From Pleomorphochaeta sp. (GTDB lineage Bacteria > Spirochaetota > Spirochaetia > Sphaerochaetales > Sphaerochaetaceae), in assembly GCA_028532815.1 (NCBI GenBank), contig JAQQAS010000052.1, forward strand, positions 1 to 64,000: a stretch of 64,000 nucleotides of DNA, given 5' to 3'. Below, piece by piece: positions 43,968 through 52,909 of the stretch. Position numbers and translations under genes: made by a program. The notes under the pieces are model-generated. The model searched no databases. It saw only the letters and a list, made by a program, of their open reading frames with translations, and was not told where the DNA came from. The first letter of the stretch is position 1. Each line of letters begins with the position of its first letter.

Positions 43968-45329
43968 TTATACATAACCTTGAGCTATCATTGCATCAGC
44001 GACTTTTAAAAATCCTGCAATGTTAGCACCATCGGTGAAATTGTTATGAGTGCTATAGGTATCAGCAGCATCACTTATTTGTTTATAAATATTTCTCATA
44101 ATAGTTTCAAGTTTTTTATCAACTTGGTCTTTGGTCCAAGAAATTCTACCACTGTTTTGACTCATTTCTAAACCAGAAACTGCGACACCCCCTGCATTAG
44201 CTGCCTTAGCAGGTAAGAAAAGCACACCTTTTGCTTGGAAGAGTCTAAGAGCATCAATGTTTGTTGGCATATTAGCCCCTTCTCCAACTAATTTGATTCC
44301 ATTGCTAACCATGTGTTGAGCATCAATAATGTTAATTTCATTTTGAACAGCACAAGGGAAGGCTAAATCTGCTTTGACATTCCAAAGTTCATTATATTCT
44401 TCTTCTCCTGTTCGTGGAATGTAAGTAGCTTTTGGATATTTTTTAATATATTCGCTAATTCTACCACGTCTAACATTTTTTAGAATTTTTACCCATTCTA
44501 ATTTTTCACTATCAATACCATCTCTATCGATAATTACTCCGTTTGAATCACTTAATGTAATTGTTTTAGCTCCTAGTTGAATAAGTTTTTCAACTGTAAA
44601 CTGTGCAACATTTCCAGATCCAGATACTAAGCAAACTTTATCTTTTAGAGAATCATTTTCTGCTTCAAGTACTGCTTGTGTTAGATAGATTAACCCATAG
44701 CCTGTAGCCTCAGGTCTAATTAGTGAGCCACCAAAAGAAATTCCTTTACCAGTTAATACTCCTGTTACCTCGTTTTGTAATCTTTTGTACTGCCCAAACA
44801 TATACCCGATTTCTCTACCACCAACTCCCATATCACCAGCTGGTACATCAGTATTAGCTCCAATATGTTTAGATAGTTCAGTCATAAAGCTTTGACAAAA
44901 TCTCATAACTTCATTATCACTTTTACCTTTAGGATTGAAGTCTGCTCCACCTTTTCCTCCACCCATTGGAAGACCAGTTAGAGAGTTTTTAAAAACTTGT
45001 TCAAAAGCCAAAAATCTTAAAATAGAAAGATTTACAGATGGATGAAATCTAAGTCCACCTTTATAAGGGCCTAGAGCACTATTTTGTTGAACTCTGTAAC
45101 CTCTATTAATTTGTAACTTTCCATTATCATCTACCCAAGGAACTCTAAAGATTATTACTCTTTCAGGTTCAACAAGTCTATCTAATACTTTGTGATAAAC
45201 AATTTGTGGTTCTTGGGCAACTACTCCATCAATAGATGTTAAAAATGTGGTAACAGCTTGATGGAATTCCTTTTGACTTGGGTCCTTTTGGATAACAAAA
45301 TCCAAAATTTTTTGAGTTTCTTTGTGCAT
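43968..45329 (-). CDS. gdhA: Glutamate dehydrogenase (hexameric, NADP type)
   Basis: 453 aa. Interconverts 2-oxoglutarate plus ammonia and glutamate. FRVPWVDDNGKLQINRGYRVQ, the active-site Lys in LPMGGGKGGADFNPKG, the PAGDMGVGGREIGYM loop and the dinucleotide-binding VSGSGNVAQF are all present; length fits the ~450-residue NADP enzymes. AAGGAG ribosome site; promoter TTTACC-N17-TATAAT upstream. Probably the main ammonia-assimilation route. Confidence 0.96.
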   Translation of the reverse strand: MHKETQKILDFVIQKDPSQKEFHQAVTTFLTSIDGVVAQEPQIVYHKVLDRLVEPERVIIFRVPWVDDNGKLQINRGYRVQQNSALGPYKGGLRFHPSVNLSILRFLAFEQVFKNSLTGLPMGGGKGGADFNPKGKSDNEVMRFCQSFMTELSKHIGANTDVPAGDMGVGGREIGYMFGQYKRLQNEVTGVLTGKGISFGGSLIRPEATGYGLIYLTQAVLEAENDSLKDKVCLVSGSGNVAQFTVEKLIQLGAKTITLSDSNGVIIDRDGIDSEKLEWVKILKNVRRGRISEYIKKYPKATYIPRTGEEEYNELWNVKADLAFPCAVQNEINIIDAQHMVSNGIKLVGEGANMPTNIDALRLFQAKGVLFLPAKAANAGGVAVSGLEMSQNSGRISWTKDQVDKKLETIMRNIYKQISDAADTYSTHNNFTDGANIAGFLKVADAMIAQGYV

Positions 45330-45379
45330 AACGAAATACTCCTTGCATCATTAGCGAATAAATATTCAATTTTTTGTAT

Positions 45380-45408
45380 ATTATAAATTGTTTTAAATAT
45401 ATGGTAAA
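45380..45408 (-). promoter_or_regulatory. gdhA promoter
   Basis: TTTACC-N17-TATAAT, near consensus, with a leader of about 45 nt. The remaining sequence to 45590 holds only AT-rich DNA with nothing recognised. Confidence 0.75.
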
Positions 45409-45591
45409 GTAGATTTTAGATATTATTTTTTAGGTATATATAAATTCTATGTTTAATTTAATTGAGAGGTAAGTAAATAAATATCAAATATTTAATATAA
45501 TACAAAAAAAGTTGTAATTAAATTTATAAATAATGAAAAAATATACGTTTTTTATTATTTGAGAAGGGTAATAACAATTTTTTGATAAAAA

Positions 45592-45620
45592 AAACTCTTT
45601 TACCTTTAGCAAAAGAGTTT
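45592..45620 (-). terminator. Terminator of the mtaD-mtnA operon
   Basis: AAACTCTTTT / AAAAGAGTTT with a 9-nt loop, followed on the minus strand by a T-run. Confidence 0.8.
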
Positions 45621-45650
45621 AGTTAAATACTAGTTAAATACTAATTAAAT

Positions 45651-46685
45651 TTAGTCAATAAATTGTTTTTTTAGTTTTGCAATATTTTCTTTGAAAGGAG
45701 GATATATAACACCTTTTTCTGTAATTATTGCAGTTACATTTTGGTGGGGTGTTACATCGAAAGCAGGGTTATATACATCCATATCTAAAGGAGCTACTTG
45801 AGTCTCTCCAACAAATCTAACTTCATCTTTATCTCTTTCCTCAATTGGAATTTGACTTCCATCATCAATTGTAAAATCAATTGTAGAAAGAGGGGCTGCA
45901 CTATAGAAAGGAACACCATATTGTTTACAGATAACAGAAAGTGAGAATGTGCCTATTTTATTACAAACATCACCATTAGTTGCAATTCTATCTGCTCCAA
46001 GAACAACTAAGTCTATTTTACCATCTCTAATTAAGGTTGCAGCAACACTGTCTGCAATTAATTTACTTGGAATCTTTGCTTGTGTTAATTCCCAAGCAGT
46101 TAATCTTGCACCTTGTTGACGTGGTCTAGTTTCATCTGCATAAACAAAAATGTTTTTATTTGCATAGAAAGCAGATTTTATGACACCTAAGGCTGTTCCC
46201 CAACCAGCTGTTGCAAGAGCTCCAGCATTACAGTGAGTTAATATAGTTGCATTTTGAGGTACAACTGATAAACCATTTTCTCCAATCATTTTATTTGTAG
46301 TAATATCTTCTTCTTGGATTAAAATAGCTTCTTTTTTTAGAATTTCTTTTATGTTATCACTCTTTTTGTTCTCGTGATATACTTTTAGCATTCGATCTAT
46401 TGCCCATTTTAAATTGATTGCAGTAGGTCTGGCATTGTTGATAAAATCACAAGCTTTGATAAATTCAACCTCATTCTTTGCAAACTCTTTATAGGCGAAA
46501 TAAACACCATAAGCTGCAGTTGCACCAATAGCTGGAGCTCCTCTAACTACCATATCTCTTATTGCAAATTCAATATCTTTATAGGTTTTTGCTACAAAAA
46601 TTTCAAATTTAGAAGGTAGAAGTCTTTGGTCGATTAAAAGTAACTCATCATTTTTGAATTCTAAAGTATTAAATGCTTCATTCAT
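45651..46685 (-). CDS. mtnA: Methylthioribose-1-phosphate isomerase
   Basis: 344 aa. Isomerises 5-methylthioribose-1-phosphate to the ribulose form. RDMVVRGAPAIGATAAYGVYFA, HCNAGALATAGWGTALGV (the Cys), ETRPRQQGARLTAWEL and VVLGADRIATNGDVCNKIGT are those of MtnA rather than eIF2B regulatory subunits. GGAG before the ATG. Downstream of the MTA/SAH deaminase gene by 21 bases, so both work on the same salvage route; mtnB, mtnC, mtnD, mtnK are not here. Confidence 0.94.
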   Translation of the reverse strand: MNEAFNTLEFKNDELLLIDQRLLPSKFEIFVAKTYKDIEFAIRDMVVRGAPAIGATAAYGVYFAYKEFAKNEVEFIKACDFINNARPTAINLKWAIDRMLKVYHENKKSDNIKEILKKEAILIQEEDITTNKMIGENGLSVVPQNATILTHCNAGALATAGWGTALGVIKSAFYANKNIFVYADETRPRQQGARLTAWELTQAKIPSKLIADSVAATLIRDGKIDLVVLGADRIATNGDVCNKIGTFSLSVICKQYGVPFYSAAPLSTIDFTIDDGSQIPIEERDKDEVRFVGETQVAPLDMDVYNPAFDVTPHQNVTAIITEKGVIYPPFKENIAKLKKQFID

Positions 46686-46706
46686 ATTTATATTGTTTTC
46701 TCCAAT

Positions 46707-47984
46707 TTATTTTGTTAGTAGATGTTCCCATCTTTTTTTAGTTTGTTTCATAGCTAGATCCACATCAATAGTGAGAAGCTTTCTGTTGTGCATTAACATT
46801 TCTCCTTTACAAAAAACAGTATCAACATCACTTCCACTAGCACTATAAACTACAGCTGAGAAAGGATCATTTAGAGGTGTTAGATGTGGTTTATTAGTAT
46901 CAATTAAGATAATATCTGCATCTTTTCCAACTTCTATAGTTCCAACCTTATCGTCAATTGATAGGGCTTTTGCTCCATTTATAGTTGCCATTTTAATAAT
47001 ATCGTAAGGTGTATTTGCTATCGGATCTAAATTGCTAACACAGCTTAGCATTGCAGCTAAATGCATTTCTTCCATCATGTTCAAATTATTATTTGATGAA
47101 GCTCCATCTGTTCCAAGGGCTACATTAACGCCGGATTTTCTAAATTTAGAAATTGGGGCAATGCCGCTTGCAAGTTTACAGTTACTACTTGGGTTGTGGA
47201 CTACACTAATATTTTTATCTTTGCATAGTTTGACTTCATCATCACTTAGATAAACACCATGGGCTAAGACAACCTTAATATCATCTAGTGCATGTGCTTT
47301 TTCTAAATACATTAAAGGAGTATCACCAAAGTCTTTTATTGAATTATCGACTTCAATTTGTGTTTCACTCATGTGAGTGTGTAAATCTCCACCTTTATCT
47401 AAAATCATATCTCTTGCATAAAGATAAGTTTCTAAAGGAGTTGTATAGATTGCATGAGGGGCTACATTGAATTTTATCAAGCCATTAGCTTTGCTTAAAT
47501 ACTTTTCTGAGATTTCATCAAAAGGTTTTAATCTTTCTTGGATATTATCTAAAGAACCAAATAAAGTTTTACCAATATTTGCTCTCATCTTTGCTTGATA
47601 AACAGCTTCACAAGTTTGATCCATCATAAAATACATATCATTGAAAGCTGTAGTGCCTGTACTAATCATTTCAGAGAGAGCAATTTGAGAAGCCCAATAA
47701 ATATCTTCAGGTTCTAATTTTGCTTCAATTGGAAAAATTTCATTTAACCATGCCATTAAATTAGGAGCTGTATCTTTATAGTTTCTCATCAAACCCATTG
47801 AGGTGTGAGTGTGGGCATTTATAAGAGAGGGCATACAAATCATATTTGTAGCATCAAGTTCTCTATCTGCTTTAAATAAAGGGTTATCACTAATTTTACC
47901 ATTTTCAATTTTTATATCTCCTCGATATGACTTATCTCTTTCTGTCATATCGAGAATTAATGCGTTTTTAATTAATGTATTCAT
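46707..47984 (-). CDS. mtaD: 5-methylthioadenosine / S-adenosylhomocysteine deaminase
   Basis: 425-aa metal-dependent amidohydrolase: MPSLINAHTHTSMGLMRN (HxH), FNVAPHAIYTTP, HTHMSETQIEV, VLAHGVYL, HNPSSNCKLASG and GTDGASSNNNLNMMEEM are typical of the MtaD/TrzN group. Converts MTA to methylthioinosine and SAH to S-inosylhomocysteine. No Shine-Dalgarno; the -10 hexamer is six bases before the ATG. In an operon with mtnA. Confidence 0.92.
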   Translation of the reverse strand: MNTLIKNALILDMTERDKSYRGDIKIENGKISDNPLFKADRELDATNMICMPSLINAHTHTSMGLMRNYKDTAPNLMAWLNEIFPIEAKLEPEDIYWASQIALSEMISTGTTAFNDMYFMMDQTCEAVYQAKMRANIGKTLFGSLDNIQERLKPFDEISEKYLSKANGLIKFNVAPHAIYTTPLETYLYARDMILDKGGDLHTHMSETQIEVDNSIKDFGDTPLMYLEKAHALDDIKVVLAHGVYLSDDEVKLCKDKNISVVHNPSSNCKLASGIAPISKFRKSGVNVALGTDGASSNNNLNMMEEMHLAAMLSCVSNLDPIANTPYDIIKMATINGAKALSIDDKVGTIEVGKDADIILIDTNKPHLTPLNDPFSAVVYSASGSDVDTVFCKGEMLMHNRKLLTIDVDLAMKQTKKRWEHLLTK

Positions 47985-47990
47985 ATTTTG

Positions 47991-48019
47991 AGAATAGCAT
48001 TTTAAAATTGAAAAGTCGA
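47991..48019 (-). promoter_or_regulatory. mtaD promoter (leaderless architecture)
   Basis: Minus-strand TCGACT-N17-TATTCT, six bases (CAAAAT) before the ATG. Confidence 0.6.
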
Positions 48020-48041
48020 TAAGTTAAAATAATAACATGTC

Positions 48042-49757
48042 TTAATTATTTACTAAATTTCTTTTAATTTTTTTAGTACTAGTCATAACCATAGGTTTAT
48101 CAACAATAGTAACCTTTCCAATTTTTTTATAGCCGCTAAGTTCTTTATTAACAAGCTTAATTACTTCATCCATTTCTTCATTGATTTTATCTTTTTTCTC
48201 TTTAAAGTAATCTTCACTTGGATAGATTACAGCTTCAATACATTCAGCTGGAACATCTTTTTTCTCTTGGTATCCTCTAACTAATACTTGATCTACTTGA
48301 GGATGGAGTTGGAATAAATCTTCTATTTCTTCAGGATAAACATTTTTACCACCTTCGGTTACAATAATGTTTTTAGCTCTTCCTTTTAGATATAAGTAGT
48401 TTTCTTTATCAAGGTAACCTAAATCTCCTGTTTTCATCCAACCATCTTCATCAAAAAGTTTTTTAGTATTTTCTTCGTCTTTATAATAACCTTGGCAAAT
48501 GTTTGGTCCTTTTACAGCAATTTCACCAACACCATTAGAATCAGGATTTAAGATTTTAGCATCTACTAATTCAAAGATTTTACCAACAGAGTGGATTTTA
48601 AATTTAGAAATGGGGTTTAAAGCTAGAATTGGACTTGCTTCAGTTAAACCATAACCTTGGATAAAATCTAGTCCAAGTTGTTGATATTGGTGAAATACTT
48701 TTGGTGATAAAGGTCCAGCTCCACATATCAAAATTCTATTATGATCAAAGCCAACTTTTGATAGGAGTTTTTTATTAAAGAAATTTCTAAATGGATTTAT
48801 CTTAAAATATTTTTTACAAATACCGTTTATAAACATGAGAGTGTGGACGATAGAATTTGTAACAAAACCCTTTTTCTTTACTTCCTTCATCATACCTGCA
48901 AGTAGTTTATTATATAATAAAGGTATTCCCATAAATACAGTTACTTTACCTTTTGTTAAATCGTTAACCATTCTAGAAACTACAATGCCATGTCCAAATA
49001 CACATTCACTACCAAATGTTACTGATACTAATAACACAGCAGTACAGCAATAACTGTGATGAAGAGGTAGAAGTGCATATAAAATATCTGTTTCATCTAG
49101 TTGTAAGAATTGATCATCTTTAGCTTGGAAAACATCACTTACAATATTTTTTTGAGTTAATACAGCACCTTTTTCGTTACCAGTAGTACCACTAGTAAAT
49201 AAGATAGCTGCAATATCATCTTCACATCCATCATATGGTTCAAATAACTCTTTAGGAGTTGAATCCATCATTGCTTTATAGTTTTCATTTTTACCTTGGA
49301 GTGTCATACAAAGATTTAAAGATTTTAAAAATGATGGATCTTCTTTATCTAATGATTCAAGAATATTTTTATCAGCAATCATGAATTTACAATCACTATA
49401 AGTAGCTAATTGTTTAACTTTTTTAATAGTTAGCTGATTGTCCAAAGGAACAACAACACCACCAGCAAAATTAATAGAAAGATAAGCAATTGCCCATTCG
49501 ATACTATTTTTCCCGTTGATTGCAACCTTGTCTCCAGGCTCTAATTCATTTTCCTTTAGATATGAACTTACTTTAATTAAGTAATCATAAACTTCTTTGT
49601 AAGTAAGAGAGAATCTGTTAGGTGAAAACTTGGTAAAACAAATTCTATTAGGGAATTTGTCGAGGGTCATTTTAAAAATTTGAGTTAAAGTGGGCCAATC
49701 ACCGTTAAAAATTTTGCCTCTGTAGGGGTCTAAGTATCTGTTCCATGAATATTTCAT
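48042..49757 (-). CDS. Long-chain acyl-CoA synthetase (AMP-forming)
   Basis: 571 aa. Activates fatty acids with ATP and CoA. The P-loop ILFTSGTTGNEKGAVLT, QGYGLTEASP, WMKTGDLGYLDKENYLYLKGR and a C-terminal lysine block (TSTKKIKRN) are all there. Spirochaetes in general scavenge fatty acids, which fits. AAAGGA ribosome site. Single gene, on its own between a leaderless mtaD operon and the HAD gene. Confidence 0.93.
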   Translation of the reverse strand: MKYSWNRYLDPYRGKIFNGDWPTLTQIFKMTLDKFPNRICFTKFSPNRFSLTYKEVYDYLIKVSSYLKENELEPGDKVAINGKNSIEWAIAYLSINFAGGVVVPLDNQLTIKKVKQLATYSDCKFMIADKNILESLDKEDPSFLKSLNLCMTLQGKNENYKAMMDSTPKELFEPYDGCEDDIAAILFTSGTTGNEKGAVLTQKNIVSDVFQAKDDQFLQLDETDILYALLPLHHSYCCTAVLLVSVTFGSECVFGHGIVVSRMVNDLTKGKVTVFMGIPLLYNKLLAGMMKEVKKKGFVTNSIVHTLMFINGICKKYFKINPFRNFFNKKLLSKVGFDHNRILICGAGPLSPKVFHQYQQLGLDFIQGYGLTEASPILALNPISKFKIHSVGKIFELVDAKILNPDSNGVGEIAVKGPNICQGYYKDEENTKKLFDEDGWMKTGDLGYLDKENYLYLKGRAKNIIVTEGGKNVYPEEIEDLFQLHPQVDQVLVRGYQEKKDVPAECIEAVIYPSEDYFKEKKDKINEEMDEVIKLVNKELSGYKKIGKVTIVDKPMVMTSTKKIKRNLVNN

Positions 49758-49869
49758 ATGCTGTCCTTTTTATAAATTCTCTAATATATTGACAATTTTA
49801 ATTGCTTTTGTCAATAAAAAAATAATATAGATAAATATATATGTGATTTAAAAATAAATAGATAAAAAC

Positions 49870-50625
49870 TTATTTTTTCATTATTGTAGAATCATTTAAA
49901 AGGTAATATAAATCAGGGTATACAACATCTGCATATTTTTTTAAGTTAGGATAATCATTGGCTCCCCATAAAAGTCCAATTTTATAACCTGCTTTACCAT
50001 TTATAGCATATTTCATATCTGAAACAGTATCACCAACCATAGCTACCTCATTTGGTTGTAAATTAAACATATTGCAGAATATATTAAACGACTCAGGGTT
50101 AGGTTTTTGAGCGATATTATCATCTTTTGTTGCAATGTAATCTACATAATCTTCAATACCCATATATTTAAGAAAAATATTAGCGGAAGTTCTATTATCT
50201 ACTGTAACAACTGCAATTTTATATCCAATTTCTTTTAGGGTTTTAAAGATTGCTCTTTGTTTAGAAAAATCCATATTTTTAATTTTATCTTCAACTAATA
50301 TATTATTATATTCCATAATTTTTTTGGTATATTTTACTAAGGAAGAGGGGAGCATCAAATTTGATATACAAAACCAGAGAGCTTTTTTTGTTATATTAAA
50401 CTTACCATGAGAAAAAATAGCTCCACTTGCAACGGTTTCTCCATTTTCTCTAAGGCCTAATAATCTAATGAGATCTTTTTTTCTTTTTTCTACTCTTTTT
50501 GAATTTGAAGAGCTAAAGGCTTTATCAATAGAGGTCATTATGACTTCATGCCAAACTAAGGAATAGTCGAAAAGAGTTCCATCTTTGTCAAAAACTATAG
50601 CTTTCAAGTTAATCTGATTGTCCAT
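49870..50625 (-). CDS. HAD-family phosphatase, phosphoglycolate-phosphatase-like
   Basis: 251 aa. HAD motif I DKDGTLFDY, motif II VVTVDN (Thr), motif III Lys in QKPNPESF and motif IV VGDTVSDM. The cap is helical (type C1). Substrate is uncertain: phosphoglycolate, nucleoside monophosphates or sugar phosphates are all common in this group. A long variable segment between residues 40 and 110 differs from Gph. Divergent from the SMUG1 gene. Confidence 0.88.
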   Translation of the reverse strand: MDNQINLKAIVFDKDGTLFDYSLVWHEVIMTSIDKAFSSSNSKRVEKRKKDLIRLLGLRENGETVASGAIFSHGKFNITKKALWFCISNLMLPSSLVKYTKKIMEYNNILVEDKIKNMDFSKQRAIFKTLKEIGYKIAVVTVDNRTSANIFLKYMGIEDYVDYIATKDDNIAQKPNPESFNIFCNMFNLQPNEVAMVGDTVSDMKYAINGKAGYKIGLLWGANDYPNLKKYADVVYPDLYYLLNDSTIMKK

Positions 50626-50727
50626 AAGTTTTACTTTATAATAAGTTTGTAATTTAAGCTAGTATCTTATTATAAAAAGATAAGCACAGGGTTTTTTATT
50701 AAATAATTATTTTATATATTGATATAT

Positions 50728-51462
50728 ATGAAAGATGTAAGCAATGAATTAATTGAATTAACAAAAGATTTTAATACCAAGATAGAGAGTATAAGAGTTT
50801 TAATAAAAGATGATATTTATATTTATAATCCATTAAATTATGCTTCTTTAATGTTTGAAGCATACATTAAAGAGTATGTTACATCCCCAACTAAATATTT
50901 GTTTTTAGGAATGAACCCTGGTCCTTTTGGAATGGCTCAAACGGGAATACCGTTTGGAGAAGTTAATGCTGTTAAGAATTATTTAAAATTAGATTATCCA
51001 ATATCATCTCCTGGAGATGAACATCCTAATAGAAAAGTTGAAGGTTTAAATATTAAAAGAAGTGAGATAAGTGGGCTTAGACTTTGGGATTTAATTGAAA
51101 CCCACTTTAAAGATCCTAAAGATATGAGAGGAAAGATATATATTGCTAACTACTGTCCATTATTATTTTTATCTCCTGTTAAAACTGCCAAAAATATAAC
51201 TCCTGATAAATTAAGCAAAGAAACAAGAGCTTTACTTTATGAAACATGTGATAAATACTTATTTGATACTATTGATTTATTAAAATGTGAAAAACTAATT
51301 GGAATTGGAAAATTTGCACAACAAAAGTTAAAAAATGATAAAATTCCTTATTATTCAATTTTACATCCTTCCCCAGCTTCTCCTCTAGCAAATAAAGGTT
51401 GGAAGGAAAAAACAGAGCAAAAACTTATTGAAATTGGAGTGTTAAATGAAAATGATTGTTAA
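50728..51462 (+). CDS. SMUG1-type uracil-DNA glycosylase
   Basis: 244 aa. Removes uracil and some oxidised pyrimidines (such as 5-hydroxymethyluracil) from DNA. The block GMNPGPFGMAQTGIPFGEV (about residues 57-75) is almost identical to the metazoan SMUG1 active site, and HPSPASPLANKGW near the C terminus matches the second motif. SMUG1 is uncommon in bacteria. The ATG chosen lies 7 bases after a TATATT; no ribosome site. Overlaps ispE by 17 bases. Confidence 0.9.
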   Translation: MKDVSNELIELTKDFNTKIESIRVLIKDDIYIYNPLNYASLMFEAYIKEYVTSPTKYLFLGMNPGPFGMAQTGIPFGEVNAVKNYLKLDYPISSPGDEHPNRKVEGLNIKRSEISGLRLWDLIETHFKDPKDMRGKIYIANYCPLLFLSPVKTAKNITPDKLSKETRALLYETCDKYLFDTIDLLKCEKLIGIGKFAQQKLKNDKIPYYSILHPSPASPLANKGWKEKTEQKLIEIGVLNENDC

Positions 51463-52288
51463 ATCTTATGCAAAGGTTAATTTGCATCTTGCAGTAGGGG
51501 GTATAAGAGATGATGGTTTTCACTCTCTTCAATCTATTTTTGCTAAAATTAGTTTGCACGATATAATTGAAATAGATGCAGATATTAGTAAGGATTTAAA
51601 TATTTCAATTAAAGGTTTAGATGCATGTAATCTAAAAGGAGAGGATACTATATCAAAGGCCATTAGATTATGGTGTGAAAAAGCAAGAATTAACTTAGAT
51701 GTTAAAGTAAATATTAAGAAAAGAATTCCAAGTGAAGCAGGACTTGGGGGAGGATCTAGTAATGGAGCCTCAACTCTTTTAACTTTAAATAAAATGTTTA
51801 CTAATTATAGATTGAGTTTTGATCAATTAAAAACAATTGCTTTGGATATAGGCTCTGATGTTCCTTTTTTCTTATATGATACAACTTTTGCATATGTAGA
51901 GGGGAGAGGTGAATTTGTTGAACCTTTAGATAAAAAATTTGATTACTCTATTGAATTGTATAAACCAAAGCATGGTGTTAGCACTAAAGGTGCTTTTTAT
52001 AAACTCGATCAAATTAAAAGAAGAGAATTTATCAAAAAAGAAGAGCTAATTAATATCTTTAATCAAGGGGTTAATCAATGGAAAACCTTCTTTTACAATG
52101 ACTTTGAATTAGTTATAGAAAGTGATGTTTTAAGTAAGTTGCGAGAAGAAAATAATTGTTTTACTTTAATGAGTGGTTCTGGCTCAACTTGTTACAAAGT
52201 TTGTAACAAAAATGATAAGTGTTCTTTAAAAACCCCTTTTTCTGAAAAATATAAGGATAAAATAGATACTTTTAGTTGTTTTTTCTAA
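51446..52288 (+). CDS. ispE: 4-diphosphocytidyl-2-C-methyl-D-erythritol kinase
   Basis: 280-aa GHMP kinase of the MEP isoprenoid pathway. AKVNLHLAVGGIRDDGFHSLQSIF at the N terminus, ATP-binding PSEAGLGGGSSNGA, and a late MSGSGSTCYKV. Two in-frame ATG codons (6 bases apart) occur; GGAG stands 9 bases before the first. Translational coupling with the preceding glycosylase gene is likely. Confidence 0.95.
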   Translation: MKMIVKSYAKVNLHLAVGGIRDDGFHSLQSIFAKISLHDIIEIDADISKDLNISIKGLDACNLKGEDTISKAIRLWCEKARINLDVKVNIKKRIPSEAGLGGGSSNGASTLLTLNKMFTNYRLSFDQLKTIALDIGSDVPFFLYDTTFAYVEGRGEFVEPLDKKFDYSIELYKPKHGVSTKGAFYKLDQIKRREFIKKEELINIFNQGVNQWKTFFYNDFELVIESDVLSKLREENNCFTLMSGSGSTCYKVCNKNDKCSLKTPFSEKYKDKIDTFSCFF

Positions 52289-52337
52289 AATATCTAATAT
52301 AATGTTATTAATCAAAGCATAAAAAGAGGAGATTGAA

Positions 52338-52604
52338 ATGAAAATAACGGAGGTTAGAATTCGTACTGTAACTGGTGAAAGTAAGCTAAAAGCTTATGCT
52401 ACTGTAACCTTTGATAATGAATTTGTAGTTCATAATATTAAAGTTATTGAAAGTAAGAATGGGCTGTTTATTGCAATGCCTGCACGTTTAACTGCAAATA
52501 ACGAATATAAAGATATTGTGCACCCTATAAATAGTGAATTTAGAAATAAATTACAAGAAACAATTTTAGATGCTTATGATAAAGAACTAAGTAAAGCTGA
52601 GTAG
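52338..52604 (+). CDS. spoVG: Regulatory nucleic-acid-binding protein SpoVG
   Basis: 88 aa. [36 protein letters not shown] region and the K-DIVHPIN block are canonical. Spirochaete SpoVG proteins bind DNA and RNA and regulate genes, though the species do not sporulate. AGAGGAG ribosome site. Followed by tRNA-Gln and rplY, an arrangement I associate with spirochaetes. Confidence 0.95.
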   Translation: MKITEVRIRTVTGESKLKAYATVTFDNEFVVHNIKVIESKNGLFIAMPARLTANNEYKDIVHPINSEFRNKLQETILDAYDKELSKAE

Positions 52605-52641
52605 AAAATTTAAAAAAAATAATTTTTTTTTAAAAAAGTGC

Positions 52642-52670
52642 TAGACAAATCTAAAAAAATAATGTAGTTT
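52642..52670 (+). promoter_or_regulatory. Probable tRNA-Gln promoter
   Basis: TAGACA-N17-TAGTTT ending 13 bases before the tRNA. Confidence 0.5.
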
Positions 52671-52682
52671 ACCTCGTGTCGT

Positions 52683-52754
52683 TGGGAAGTCGCCAAGTGG
52701 TTAAGGCTCTGGTTTTTGGTGCCGGCACCGGGGGTTCGAGTCCCTCCTTCCCAG
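52683..52754 (+). tRNA. tRNA-Gln (anticodon TTG)
   Basis: 72-nt cloverleaf: acceptor TGGGAAG/CTTCCCA, D arm with GCCAAGTGGTTAAGGC, anticodon loop TTTTGGT (TTG) and T arm GGGGGTTCGAGTCCCTC. Discriminator G; the CCA end is not encoded. Lies between spoVG and rplY. Confidence 0.93.
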
Positions 52755-52760
52755 CCTTCG

Positions 52761-52788
52761 ACCTGCTAATTGTTAGCAGGTTTTTTTA
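52761..52788 (+). terminator. Terminator after tRNA-Gln
   Basis: ACCTGCTAA-TTG-TTAGCAGGT followed by TTTTTTATA. Separates the tRNA from rplY. Confidence 0.92.
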
Positions 52789-52808
52789 TATTTTCATATC
52801 TTCATTAC

Positions 52809-52909
52809 TTGACCCCATCACACTTTATCATTAGTATGGCTTTGGACACTTAAGTGTTCATATCCCATGGTAATTGGACTAGATCCAATGAGAGTATTAG
52901 GAGAAAAAT
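52809..52909 (+). promoter_or_regulatory. rplY promoter and structured leader
   Basis: TTGACC-N17-TAGTAT (52809-52837) gives a leader of about 65 nt. It contains a 12-bp perfect palindrome ACACTTAAGTGT and a hairpin ATTGGA-CTAGA-TCCAAT, both before TTAGGAG. Autogenous control by L25 is a possible function; no evidence beyond the structures. Confidence 0.55.
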
